DNA of 59,201 bases, from assembly GCA_019455245.1 (NCBI GenBank), contig JACFMR010000023.1, positions 1 to 59,201 of the forward strand, written 5' to 3'. The stretch is from Opitutaceae bacterium. GTDB taxonomy: Bacteria > Verrucomicrobiota > Verrucomicrobiia > Opitutales > Opitutaceae. The position numbers were made by a program, and so were the translations under genes. Within the stretch, counting starts at the first letter, position 1, and each line of letters starts with the position of its first letter. Shown here one piece after another: positions 8,594-15,784 of the stretch. A model generated the notes under the pieces. It was not told where the DNA came from. It made no database searches and was given only the letters and a program-made list of their open reading frames with translations.

Positions 8594-9613
8594 ATGGATT
8601 CGATCCTCCTTTTTCCCTTTGCCGACTACTGGTGGTTCTACGGCCTTTTCACCCTGTTCGTGCTCGGCATGCTCGCGCTCGATCTTGGGGTGTTCCACCG
8701 CGAGGCGCACGAGGTGGGCTTCCGGGAGGCGCTGGCTTGGAGCGTCGTCTGGGTCAGCCTCGCCCTGGTCTTTGGCTGGGGCCTCTACCAGTATGCGCTT
8801 TACAAATTTCCGCTCGATCCGCGGCTGGTCGGCCTCGATCACATGGCGTTGGCCAAACAGACGGGGCTGGAATATCTCACGGGCTACGTCGTCGAGAAAT
8901 CGCTCTCGGTGGACAACATCTTCGTGTTCGTCGTGGTGTTCGGCTATTTTGCGATCCCGGCGAAATTCCAGCACCGGGTGCTTTTCTACGGCATCCTCGG
9001 CGCTTTGGTTTTCCGCGTCATCTTCATCAGCCTCGGCGCCGTGCTGATGCAGTTCCACTGGGTGATTTGGGCCTTCGGCGCCTTCCTCATCCTCACGGGT
9101 TTCAAGATTCTCTTTGCGCCGGAAAAACCCATCGAGCCGGAGAAAAACCCGCTGATCCGTCTCCTGCGCAAACTGCTGCCGGTCACGCCCACGCTCGAGG
9201 GACAGAAATTTTTTCTCCGCAAGAACGGTGTGCTCCACGCCACCCCGCTGTTTGTGTGCCTCGCCTTCGTCGAGCTCACCGACATCGTCTTCGCCGTCGA
9301 CAGTGTGCCGGCCATCTTTGCGCTGACCAAGGAGCCTTTGATCGTTTTCACCTCGAACGTCTTCGCCATCCTCGGGCTGCGCGCGATGTTCTTCATGCTG
9401 GCGGGTGTGATGCACAAGTTCCGCTTCCTCAAATACGGTCTCGGCCTCGTGCTCGTCTTTGTCGGCCTCAAGATGGTATGGCTGAACGACGCCTTCGGCG
9501 GCAAGTTCCCCATCGGCTGGTCCCTCGGCATCATCGGCACGCTCATCGGCGCATCTGTCATTCTTTCGCTGTTGCTGACCCCGAAGTCGACCCCGCCGCC
9601 GGCGGCAACTTGA
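8594..9613 (+). CDS. TerC-family integral membrane protein
   Basis: This 339-residue protein belongs to the TerC/Alx family, whose members are linked to tellurite resistance and to metal (often manganese) export. It has seven or more membrane helices. Signature regions are LDLGVFHR near the N-terminus, EKSLSVDNIFVFVVVFGYF and ELTDIVFAVDSVPAIFALT; the acidic residues in the two paired motifs are typical of the family. The chosen ATG (MDSILLFPFADYWW) puts a helix right at the N-terminus; an upstream in-frame start would add residues with no family character. It converges with exoD. Confidence 0.92.
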   Translation: MDSILLFPFADYWWFYGLFTLFVLGMLALDLGVFHREAHEVGFREALAWSVVWVSLALVFGWGLYQYALYKFPLDPRLVGLDHMALAKQTGLEYLTGYVVEKSLSVDNIFVFVVVFGYFAIPAKFQHRVLFYGILGALVFRVIFISLGAVLMQFHWVIWAFGAFLILTGFKILFAPEKPIEPEKNPLIRLLRKLLPVTPTLEGQKFFLRKNGVLHATPLFVCLAFVELTDIVFAVDSVPAIFALTKEPLIVFTSNVFAILGLRAMFFMLAGVMHKFRFLKYGLGLVLVFVGLKMVWLNDAFGGKFPIGWSLGIIGTLIGASVILSLLLTPKSTPPPAAT

Positions 9614-9637
9614 TCCGGCCGCGTTGACGCTGTGGCT

Positions 9638-10291
9638 TCAGCCGCCGAACCGTTGCAGCAAAAGCGCGGCCAGGTGCTCCGCCGCCTCGCCCAACAGCAC
9701 GAAATACAGCGTGGTCAGAACGAACATGCCGTAACCGAGCAGAATGAAAAGTCCGTCGCGCTCCAGCATGCCTGCGGCCAGCAGCAGGACCGTCCAGGCC
9801 GGCAACGAATTGCTGAACGGGATCGGCAGCGGCAGCATCAACGCCAGCGCGGCCACCAGCATCACCAGCGCATGCACGCGCAGCAGCGTCCCGGGCGTGC
9901 TGATCATGGCCATTCGTGGACGCAGAAAGGTTTCGATCACCCGGATCACCCGCGCCGAGAACCGGAAAACCTTGGCAAAGAAATCCGCCGGCAGCTCCTT
10001 GCGCTGCAGTTTTTTGGGCAACCACGGACGTTGCCCCAAGGCAAGCCGCAGCGCGATGAACGCGATCGCCAGCCCGAACGGCGTCGACAGGCCCGGCAGG
10101 GGCAGGGGGGTGAGAAACGGCAGACACAGCAGGATCAGCAACAGCGTGTAGGCCCGGCCCCGCAGCACGTAGATGACCTCGCGCAGCGTCACCGGCCGCG
10201 TGCCCAGCCGCACCAACAGCTCCGCCAGTTCCTCGGACAGCTTCCGGGGAGGCTGCACATCAGCCGCCAGCCGGTGGAGCACCGTATTCAT
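9638..10291 (-). CDS. exoD: ExoD-family membrane protein
   Basis: This 217-residue protein resembles ExoD, named for its effect on exopolysaccharide production in rhizobia; its biochemical role is not settled. Typical features are an N-terminal helix (KLSEELAELLVRLG), a hydrophobic stretch with LPFLTPLPLPGLSTPFGLAI, and further helices at the C-terminal end (ALALMLPLPIPFSNSLPAW). The ATG overlaps the queE stop codon by four bases, so it is probably translated as the last gene of a queC-queE-exoD operon. Longer starts would run deep into queE. Confidence 0.85.
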   Translation of the reverse strand: MNTVLHRLAADVQPPRKLSEELAELLVRLGTRPVTLREVIYVLRGRAYTLLLILLCLPFLTPLPLPGLSTPFGLAIAFIALRLALGQRPWLPKKLQRKELPADFFAKVFRFSARVIRVIETFLRPRMAMISTPGTLLRVHALVMLVAALALMLPLPIPFSNSLPAWTVLLLAAGMLERDGLFILLGYGMFVLTTLYFVLLGEAAEHLAALLLQRFGG

Positions 10292-10983
10292 GTGCCGCGC
10301 TTGTTGCCGAAGAGAGTGATGTGCAGCCGGTGCGCATAGCGATACCCGCGGCGCAGGCACAATTCCGGCAGCCACGCCGCACGCTCGCGCAGGGTCCCGC
10401 GTGTCACCCCTTCCGGCATCAAATGGATCCGGTGTCGTGGAATCTCGCGGTCCAGCGTTGCCAGCATGCCTTCCAACTCATCCACATCCTCGGGCTTGGT
10501 GACCACAAACTTGAACTGGCAATCATGGGCATCGACCCATTCCCGCACTACCGCGGGCTGCCACCGCAGCGACTCGTGCTTGCGCCGCCATGACAGGCTC
10601 AGCCGGTCGTCGGGCGCCGAGTTGAGCAGTTTGGGCGAAAGCGACGCCAGGTCGCACGCGATGCCGCCCGGGGCCACCGTCGCCGCCGTTTCGATCGTGA
10701 TGTGGTAACCCAACAGTTTCAGCTCGGTCGCCAGCTCGCGGATTTCCGGCGCGATCATCGGCTCGCCGCCGGTCAGCACCACATGCCGCGTCAACGGATG
10801 ATCCTGCACCGCCGCCACGATTTGCTCGATGGTCCGCGGTTTGCCTTCGGGATTCCACGACGCGTAGGGCGTGTCGCACCAGTTGCAGCGCAGGTTGCAG
10901 CCGCTGGTGCGCACGAAAACCGAGGGTACACCCGCCAGCTCGCCCTCGCCCTGCAACGAATGAAATAGTTCGGAAATCAGCAT
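10288..10983 (-). CDS. queE: 7-carboxy-7-deazaguanine synthase
   Basis: QueE is a radical SAM enzyme that rearranges 6-carboxytetrahydropterin to 7-carboxy-7-deazaguanine, a step toward queuosine. The protein (231 residues from MLISELFHSLQGEGE) shows the QGEGxxxGxPSVFVRTSGCNLRCNWCDT pattern in pieces: the CNLRCNWC cluster motif, then VLTGGEPM and ETAATV. The CxxxCxxC cluster is the ordinary radical SAM spacing. It starts four bases after the queC stop and overlaps exoD, so the three genes probably form one transcript. Confidence 0.95.
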   Translation of the reverse strand: MLISELFHSLQGEGELAGVPSVFVRTSGCNLRCNWCDTPYASWNPEGKPRTIEQIVAAVQDHPLTRHVVLTGGEPMIAPEIRELATELKLLGYHITIETAATVAPGGIACDLASLSPKLLNSAPDDRLSLSWRRKHESLRWQPAVVREWVDAHDCQFKFVVTKPEDVDELEGMLATLDREIPRHRIHLMPEGVTRGTLRERAAWLPELCLRRGYRYAHRLHITLFGNKRGT

Positions 10984-10987
10984 GCCA

Positions 10988-11656
10988 TTAACCCCGGGTT
11001 TCGGCGGCATACTCCGTCGGATCGGTCACGCCCGCCAATTGAAACGCTTCGCGCCGTTCCACGCAGGTGCCGCACCGGCCGCAGTGCACTTCGCCGCCCT
11101 TGTAGCACGACCACGTGCGGGCAAAATCCACGCCCAGCCGCGTCCCTTCCGTCACGATGTCGCCTTTGGTCATGGCGATGAACGGCCGCAGCAACCGAAT
11201 CCTCGCGTAGGTTCCCAGACGCAACGTCTCGCCCATCGCCTGCATGAACTCCTCGCGGCAGTCCGGATAGATCGCGTGGTCCCCGCCGTGCGCCGCAATG
11301 ACCAGCCCCTCCGCCCCGACACTCTCCGCGAATCCGCCCGCGATGCTCAGCATGATCGCGTTCCGGAACGGCACCACCGTCTGCTTCATGTTTTCCGCCT
11401 CGTAATGCCCCTCGGGAATCTCCCCGCCGCTTTTCAACAGATCCGAGGCAAACAGCCGGTCCATAAAATCCAGCGCGATGACCTCATGTCTCACCCCCAA
11501 CGCCGCCGCGTGCTCCGCCGCCAAGGGCAGCTCGCGGTGGTTGTGCTTCGCCCCGTAGTCAAAACTCACCACCGCTACGACGGCATGCTCCCGCCGCGCC
11601 CAGTGGAGCGCAGTCACGGAATCCATCCCGCCGGAACAGAGCACGACCACTTTCAT
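10988..11656 (-). CDS. queC: 7-cyano-7-deazaguanine (preQ0) synthase
   Basis: QueC converts 7-carboxy-7-deazaguanine to preQ0 using ATP and ammonia. The 222-residue protein begins with the PP-loop ATPase motif LCSGGMDSVTA and ends with the zinc-binding Cys cluster (CYKGGEVHCGRCGTCVERR), both diagnostic. It is the first gene of the queC-queE-exoD run. Its upstream region is shared with the divergent deacetylase gene and holds a long hairpin repeat. preQ0 is a precursor for queuosine tRNA modification; later-step genes are not in the window apart from a candidate precursor transporter at 16.8 kb. Confidence 0.96.
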   Translation of the reverse strand: MKVVVLCSGGMDSVTALHWARREHAVVAVVSFDYGAKHNHRELPLAAEHAAALGVRHEVIALDFMDRLFASDLLKSGGEIPEGHYEAENMKQTVVPFRNAIMLSIAGGFAESVGAEGLVIAAHGGDHAIYPDCREEFMQAMGETLRLGTYARIRLLRPFIAMTKGDIVTEGTRLGVDFARTWSCYKGGEVHCGRCGTCVERREAFQLAGVTDPTEYAAETRG

Positions 11657-11692
11657 GCCCGCAGTTTGCCCCGGGTTGGTGTTTTAAGCAAA

Positions 11693-11778
11693 ATCGTTCT
11701 CGTTCTCGTAATCATTCTCGTTCTCCTGTTGGGGCGGAAGTAAGGAGAACGATTAGGATAACGAAGAACGAGAGCGAT
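11693..11778. repeat. Long imperfect inverted repeat between divergent genes (gene-less)
   Basis: The left arm (11693-11727) and right arm (11743-11778) are complementary over about 35 bases with few mismatches, around a 15-base loop. The arms are built of TCGTTCTCG-like and TAATC units, unlike the surrounding GC-rich sequence. The whole queC-deacetylase intergenic space is occupied by this hairpin. In style it matches the arms around the four-helix-bundle gene at 43.5 kb and the empty repeat at 33.6 kb. Confidence 0.85.
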
Positions 11779-11784
11779 CATCTC

Positions 11785-12636
11785 ATGCTCATCCTCCACG
11801 ACCCGCAATGCGCCGACTACGGCTCTTCGATGCGCCCCGAGCAACCGGCGCGCGTCACCCGGAGCGTCGCCCACCTGCAGGCCGCCCATCCCGACTGGAC
11901 CTGGCGCGTGCCTGCCGCCGCGCCGGATGCCGCCCTCGCGCTCGCGCACACCCCGGCCCATTTGCAGCGCCTGCAGCGCCCGCCCGATTTCGACGCCGAC
12001 ACGCCTTGGTTCGAAGGCATCGCCGATCACGCCCGCCGCGCGGTTGGTGCCGCGCTCGAGGCCGTCGCCGCCGCGCGTGGCGGCGAAAAGGTTTTCTCCC
12101 TCATGCGTCCGCCCGGCCATCACGCCACGGCGGATCGCGCGATGGGTTTCTGCTACCTCAACCAGATCGCCATCGCCGCCTTGCACGCGCGCCGGGAGGG
12201 CGTCGCCCGCGTGGCCGTGTGGGATTTTGACGCGCACCACGGCAACGGCACCGAGGCCATTTTGCGCCACCGCGACGGCATTCTGTTCACCTCTGTGCAC
12301 CAATACCCTGGTTATCCCGGCACCGGCACGCAGAGCTCCGACAACTGCCGCAACTGGCCCGTCGCACCGCACACGCCGCGCGCCCAACACCTGCAGGCGC
12401 TGCGTGCCGCGTGGGAAGCCGTGCTCGCCTTCCGCCCCGAACTCGTGCTGGTATCGGCGGGATTTGATGCCTATGAGCATGACCCGATCACCGAGATGAC
12501 CTTGCAAACCGAAGACTTTGCCACCCTGGGCGCCTGGCTGCACGAGAGCCGCCTGCCCGCCGCCGCCATCCTCGAAGGCGGCTACAGCCACGATCTGCCT
12601 GTGCTGATCGATTCCTTTCTGAGCGCCTGGGCCTGA
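11785..12636 (+). CDS. Histone deacetylase-family protein (acetoin/acetylpolyamine type)
   Basis: This 283-residue protein belongs to the zinc-dependent deacetylase superfamily, whose bacterial members remove acetyl groups from polyamines, small molecules or proteins. Landmarks include HDPQCADYGSSMRPEQPARV at the N-terminus, RPPGHHA with the catalytic His pair, GFCYLNQIAIAA, and VWDFDAHHGNGTEAI with the metal-binding Asp/His; SAGFDAYEHDP carries the next metal ligand. The Gly-rich EGGYSHD lies near the end. The substrate cannot be told from sequence. It is divergent from queC and two bases upstream of the RNase D gene, so these two are probably co-transcribed. Confidence 0.9.
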   Translation: MLILHDPQCADYGSSMRPEQPARVTRSVAHLQAAHPDWTWRVPAAAPDAALALAHTPAHLQRLQRPPDFDADTPWFEGIADHARRAVGAALEAVAAARGGEKVFSLMRPPGHHATADRAMGFCYLNQIAIAALHARREGVARVAVWDFDAHHGNGTEAILRHRDGILFTSVHQYPGYPGTGTQSSDNCRNWPVAPHTPRAQHLQALRAAWEAVLAFRPELVLVSAGFDAYEHDPITEMTLQTEDFATLGAWLHESRLPAAAILEGGYSHDLPVLIDSFLSAWA

Positions 12637-12638
12637 AC

Positions 12639-13817
12639 ATGATTTCCCGCTTCCTTCCCGTTGCATTGCGTCGTTTGCTGAAGGTCAAAGTGAGTTCCCG
12701 CCCACCCGCCTACGCCCTCATCGAGCAGCCCGACCAGCTCGCGCCGCTGCTCGCCGCCCTCGAGCGGGTCGACGAGGTCGCCCTCGATACCGAGGCCGAC
12801 AACATGTATCATTTCAAGACGCGCGTCTGCCTGCTCCAGTTCCTGGTCGGCAAGGAAGTCTTTATGGTCGACGTGCTCGCCCCGCTCAAGCTCGACGCCC
12901 TCTGGTCGCGCCTCGCGCAGAAGCACCTGATCATGCACGGCAGCGATTTCGACATCCGCCTGCTGCACGATTTCTGCCGGTTCCGGCCCAAGAGCATGTT
13001 CGACACCATGCTCGCCGCCCAGCTGCTCAACCGCCCCCGCGTCGGCCTCGCCTCGCTCCTCGAGGACCATTTCGGCGTCAAACTCTCCAAGGACTCCCAA
13101 AAGGCCAACTGGTCCAAGCGCCCGCTCACGCAGAAAATGCTCGATTACGCCGCGCTCGACGTCTGGCACCTGCCCGCCCTGCGCGACATCCTCACCCGCG
13201 AGCTGACCAAGCTCAAACGGCTCGACTGGCTCCGCCAGCAATGCGAGGCCCAGATCGAGGCCGGCCTCACCGGTTTTACCCCGCCCGACGAAAACGACTG
13301 GCGCATCGGTCACAGCGAACGCCTCCGTGGCGCCGGCCTTGGCGTGCTCCACGCCGTCTGGCACTGGCGCCAGCAACAGGCCGAGCGGCTCGACACACCT
13401 CCGTTCAAGGTCTGCGGCAACAAGCTCCTCCTTCAGATCGCCAACGACGCCGAGTCCGGCGAATCCGAGGCGGCCATTCTTGCCCGAGTCAACCTCGGCA
13501 AACGTCACCCGCGGCTCATCGGTTCGCTCACCGCCGCCGTGCGCGCCGGCCTCGCCCGCGACCCGCAGTCGCTGCCGCGCCGCAAACGCTCGCGCGACCC
13601 CAACAATGCTCCGCTTTCCCAACAGGAGGTCGAGTTGCAGGATCGCATCCGCCACGACCGCGATCAGGTGGCCAAAAAACTCGCCCTCGAGCCCACCCTG
13701 ATCGCCAACCGCGCCCAGCTCGCCCGCATCGCCCGCACCCCCAGGGCGATCGATGAGATCCTGCTCCCCTGGCAGGCCAATCTCCTGCGCCACGAACCCG
13801 CACTCAAGCAAACCTGA
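12639..13817 (+). CDS. rnd: Ribonuclease D
   Basis: This 392-residue 3'-5' exoribonuclease acts in tRNA 3'-end maturation. The DEDD exonuclease core is visible: ALDTEADNMY (first Asp and Glu, near residues 48-55), HGSDFDIRLLHDF (next Asp) and LDYAALDVWHLPAL (Tyr and last Asp). SKRPLTQKMLDYA is also typical. The C-terminal half is HRDC-like. Translation starts two bases after the deacetylase stop. Confidence 0.93.
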   Translation: MISRFLPVALRRLLKVKVSSRPPAYALIEQPDQLAPLLAALERVDEVALDTEADNMYHFKTRVCLLQFLVGKEVFMVDVLAPLKLDALWSRLAQKHLIMHGSDFDIRLLHDFCRFRPKSMFDTMLAAQLLNRPRVGLASLLEDHFGVKLSKDSQKANWSKRPLTQKMLDYAALDVWHLPALRDILTRELTKLKRLDWLRQQCEAQIEAGLTGFTPPDENDWRIGHSERLRGAGLGVLHAVWHWRQQQAERLDTPPFKVCGNKLLLQIANDAESGESEAAILARVNLGKRHPRLIGSLTAAVRAGLARDPQSLPRRKRSRDPNNAPLSQQEVELQDRIRHDRDQVAKKLALEPTLIANRAQLARIARTPRAIDEILLPWQANLLRHEPALKQT

Positions 13818-13880
13818 CGCCACGGGCTCGGGCGGTCTGCCGGCCCGCCGTGCGCCAGTCTGGTGTTTTTCCCAACCGTC

Positions 13881-15677
13881 GTGCCCGACTCCGCCAACAT
13901 CGCGCGCCACCTGCCGCTGATGGCCGGTCGCCAGCCCGATCAACCCGCGCTCAAGATCCCCCGCGGCCGCACCGCCGACGGCCGCATCGATTACCTCGCG
14001 CTCACCTTTCGCGAACTCGATGCCGAGGTCGACGCGTGGTGCGCCCGCCTGCAGGCCGCCGGCCTGCGCCGCGGCGACCGCACCCTTGTCATGGTCAAGC
14101 AGGGCCTGCCGCTCATCGCGTCGGTCTTCGCACTCTTCAAGCTCGGCGCCGTGCCCATCGTCATCGACCCCGGCATGGGCCTGAAAAGTTTCCTGCGCTG
14201 CGTCGCCCGTTCGCGGCCGCGCGCCCTCCTCGGCATTCCGCTCGCCCAAATCATCAGCCGCCTCTTCTTCAGCACCTTCGCCACCGTCCAAATCCGCCTC
14301 CCCGTCAGCCCCGCCCTCACCTCCCGCCTGACGTCCCAAGCCGGGTGTCACGTATTACGTGACACTTTTCCGGTTGCCGACGTCGCGGCCGACGCGTTGG
14401 CGGCGATCCTGTTCACCAGCGGTTCCACCGGCGCACCCAAGGGCGTGTGCTACGAACACGGCATGTTCGAGGCCCAGGTGCGGCTCATCCGTGACCACTA
14501 CGGCATCGAGCCCGGCGAGATCGACCTGCCGATGCTCCCCATCTTCGCGCTCTTCAATCCCGCGCTCGGCATGACCACCGTGGTGCCGGAGATCGATCCG
14601 CGCCGGCCCGCACAGGTTGACCCCGCCAAGATCGTGCAAGCCATCCGGCAGGAGAACGTCACCAACTCCTTCGGCTCGCCCACGCTCTGGCTGAAAATCC
14701 AGCGGCATTGCCTCGCGCACGGTATCACGCTGCCGACCATGAAACGCGTGCTCTGCGCCGGTGCGCCCGTGCCTGCCGCACTCTGGGAAAAACCCGTGCG
14801 CTGGCTGCCCCACGGCCAACTGCACAGTCCCTATGGCGCCACCGAGTCGCTGCCCATCAGCTCGATTTCGCAGCGCGAAATCGAGCAAATCACAAACTTC
14901 CAAACGCCAAATCCCAAACCGGTCGGCAACGCTCCGACTTTGGGATTTGGCCGTTTGGACTTTGGGATTTCCGCGCCCAAAGGCGCGGCCGTTGGCCGGC
15001 CGCTGCCGGAAATCTCGATCAAGATCATCGCTCTCACCGACGGCCCCATCGCCACGCTGGCCGAGGCGCGCGAACTCCCCGTCGGCGAAATCGGCGAGAT
15101 CATTGTGAGCGGTCCCGTGGTGACCAAAATCTACGACGCCCTGCCCGAAGCCACTGCACTTTCAAAAATCCTAAATCCTACCCGAACAGATCCCAAAGGG
15201 TCGGCCTCAGCTAATTTGGGATTTGGCAGTTTGGAATTTGGGATTTCCGGCGCGCCTTGCGCGCCGGTCTGGCACCGGATGGGCGATTGCGGCTGCCTCG
15301 ATGCGGATGGCCGGCTCTGGTTCTGCGGGCGCAAGGTCGAGCGGGTGCAAACCGCCGCCGGCCCGCTGTTCACCGAGCCCTGCGAACAGGTCTTCCGTTT
15401 CCATCCGTTCGTCGTCCGCTGCGCGCTCATCGGCCTCGGCTCACCCGGCGCGCAAACCCCCGCGCTCGTCGTGCAGCCCATCGCCGACAAATCCCTCGAT
15501 CACCGCGCCCTCGCGCACGAGTTGCGCCGGCTGGCCGTGGCGCATGAGCCCACGCGCGACATCGCCCGGTTTTATTTTCACGCCAACTTCCCCGTGGACG
15601 TGCGCCACAACGCCAAGATCCACCGCCTCCAACTCGCGCGTTGGGCCGCCACGGCCAAGGCATACAAGGTCACGTAG
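13881..15677 (+). CDS. oleC: OleC-like AMP-dependent beta-lactone synthetase
   Basis: OleC is an acyl-AMP-ligase-type enzyme of the long-chain olefin pathway; it turns 2-alkyl-3-hydroxy acids into beta-lactones. Features typical of OleC are NIARHLPLMAGRQPDQPALK at the start, LFKLGAVPIVIDPG, the AMP-binding P-loop ILFTSGSTGAPKG, and DLPMLPIFALFNPALGMT. An oleD-like gene follows. The coding region is interrupted in frame by three repeat insertions: a palindrome at 14344-14365 and two TTTGGGATTTGG-type blocks near 14900-14972 and 15161-15248. They enlarge the protein to about 598 residues. The start is a GTG; another GTG lies 18 bases upstream. Whether the enlarged protein is active is unknown. 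Confidence 0.85.
   Translation: MPDSANIARHLPLMAGRQPDQPALKIPRGRTADGRIDYLALTFRELDAEVDAWCARLQAAGLRRGDRTLVMVKQGLPLIASVFALFKLGAVPIVIDPGMGLKSFLRCVARSRPRALLGIPLAQIISRLFFSTFATVQIRLPVSPALTSRLTSQAGCHVLRDTFPVADVAADALAAILFTSGSTGAPKGVCYEHGMFEAQVRLIRDHYGIEPGEIDLPMLPIFALFNPALGMTTVVPEIDPRRPAQVDPAKIVQAIRQENVTNSFGSPTLWLKIQRHCLAHGITLPTMKRVLCAGAPVPAALWEKPVRWLPHGQLHSPYGATESLPISSISQREIEQITNFQTPNPKPVGNAPTLGFGRLDFGISAPKGAAVGRPLPEISIKIIALTDGPIATLAEARELPVGEIGEIIVSGPVVTKIYDALPEATALSKILNPTRTDPKGSASANLGFGSLEFGISGAPCAPVWHRMGDCGCLDADGRLWFCGRKVERVQTAAGPLFTEPCEQVFRFHPFVVRCALIGLGSPGAQTPALVVQPIADKSLDHRALAHELRRLAVAHEPTRDIARFYFHANFPVDVRHNAKIHRLQLARWAATAKAYKVT
14344..14365. repeat. GTCAC-TATTA-type palindrome inside oleC
   Basis: The core GTCACGTATTACGTGAC is a perfect hairpin with a three-base loop. 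It is read in frame as CHVLRDT, just before the AMP-binding motif region. The same palindrome occurs between nadA and nadC at 48778-48804. Confidence 0.85.
14900..14972. repeat. TTTGGGATTTGG-type repeat block inside oleC, first copy
   Basis: The arm CCAAACGCCAAATCCCAAA (14900-14918) is complementary to 14939-14958 apart from one inserted base, with a 20-base loop. The 34 bases 14939-14972 recur at 15215-15248 with two changes. A small GCGCC/GGCGC hairpin follows directly. The block is lower in GC than its surroundings and keeps the reading frame open (FQTPNPKPVGNAPTLGFG). Confidence 0.85.
15215..15248. repeat. TTTGGGATTTGG-type repeat block inside oleC, second copy
   Basis: This copy matches 14939-14972 at 32 of 34 positions and is again followed by a short GC-rich hairpin (CGGCGCGCC/GGCGCGCCG-like). 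The left half (from about 15161) is degenerate. It is read in frame as NLGFGSLEFGIS. Two copies in one gene about 270 bases apart point to independent insertion or local duplication. Confidence 0.82.
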
Positions 15678-15760
15678 GTTCAGGTCCGCCAGCGAGTTTA
15701 GCCGTAGTCGCCACGAGCATGAGCGAGTGGACGTCGACGAAAGGCTTCCTTCCGCCCCGT

Positions 15761-15784
15761 TCGTGTGTTTCGTGTGTTTCGTGG
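15761..15784. repeat. Half of a CGTGTGTTTCGTG-type repeat at the oleD start
   Basis: Three GTGTTTC units in a row end in the GTG taken as the oleD start codon. This is the same kind of arm as in the inverted repeat at 18197-18286. No second arm was found nearby, so it looks like a degraded or half copy. Confidence 0.6.

Noticed and set aside
11693..11778. Riboswitch (preQ1 type) upstream of queC
   Set aside because: The structure is one long near-perfect stem with a short loop and lacks the compact pseudoknot layout of preQ1 riboswitches. Its sequence matches repeat arms at unrelated loci.
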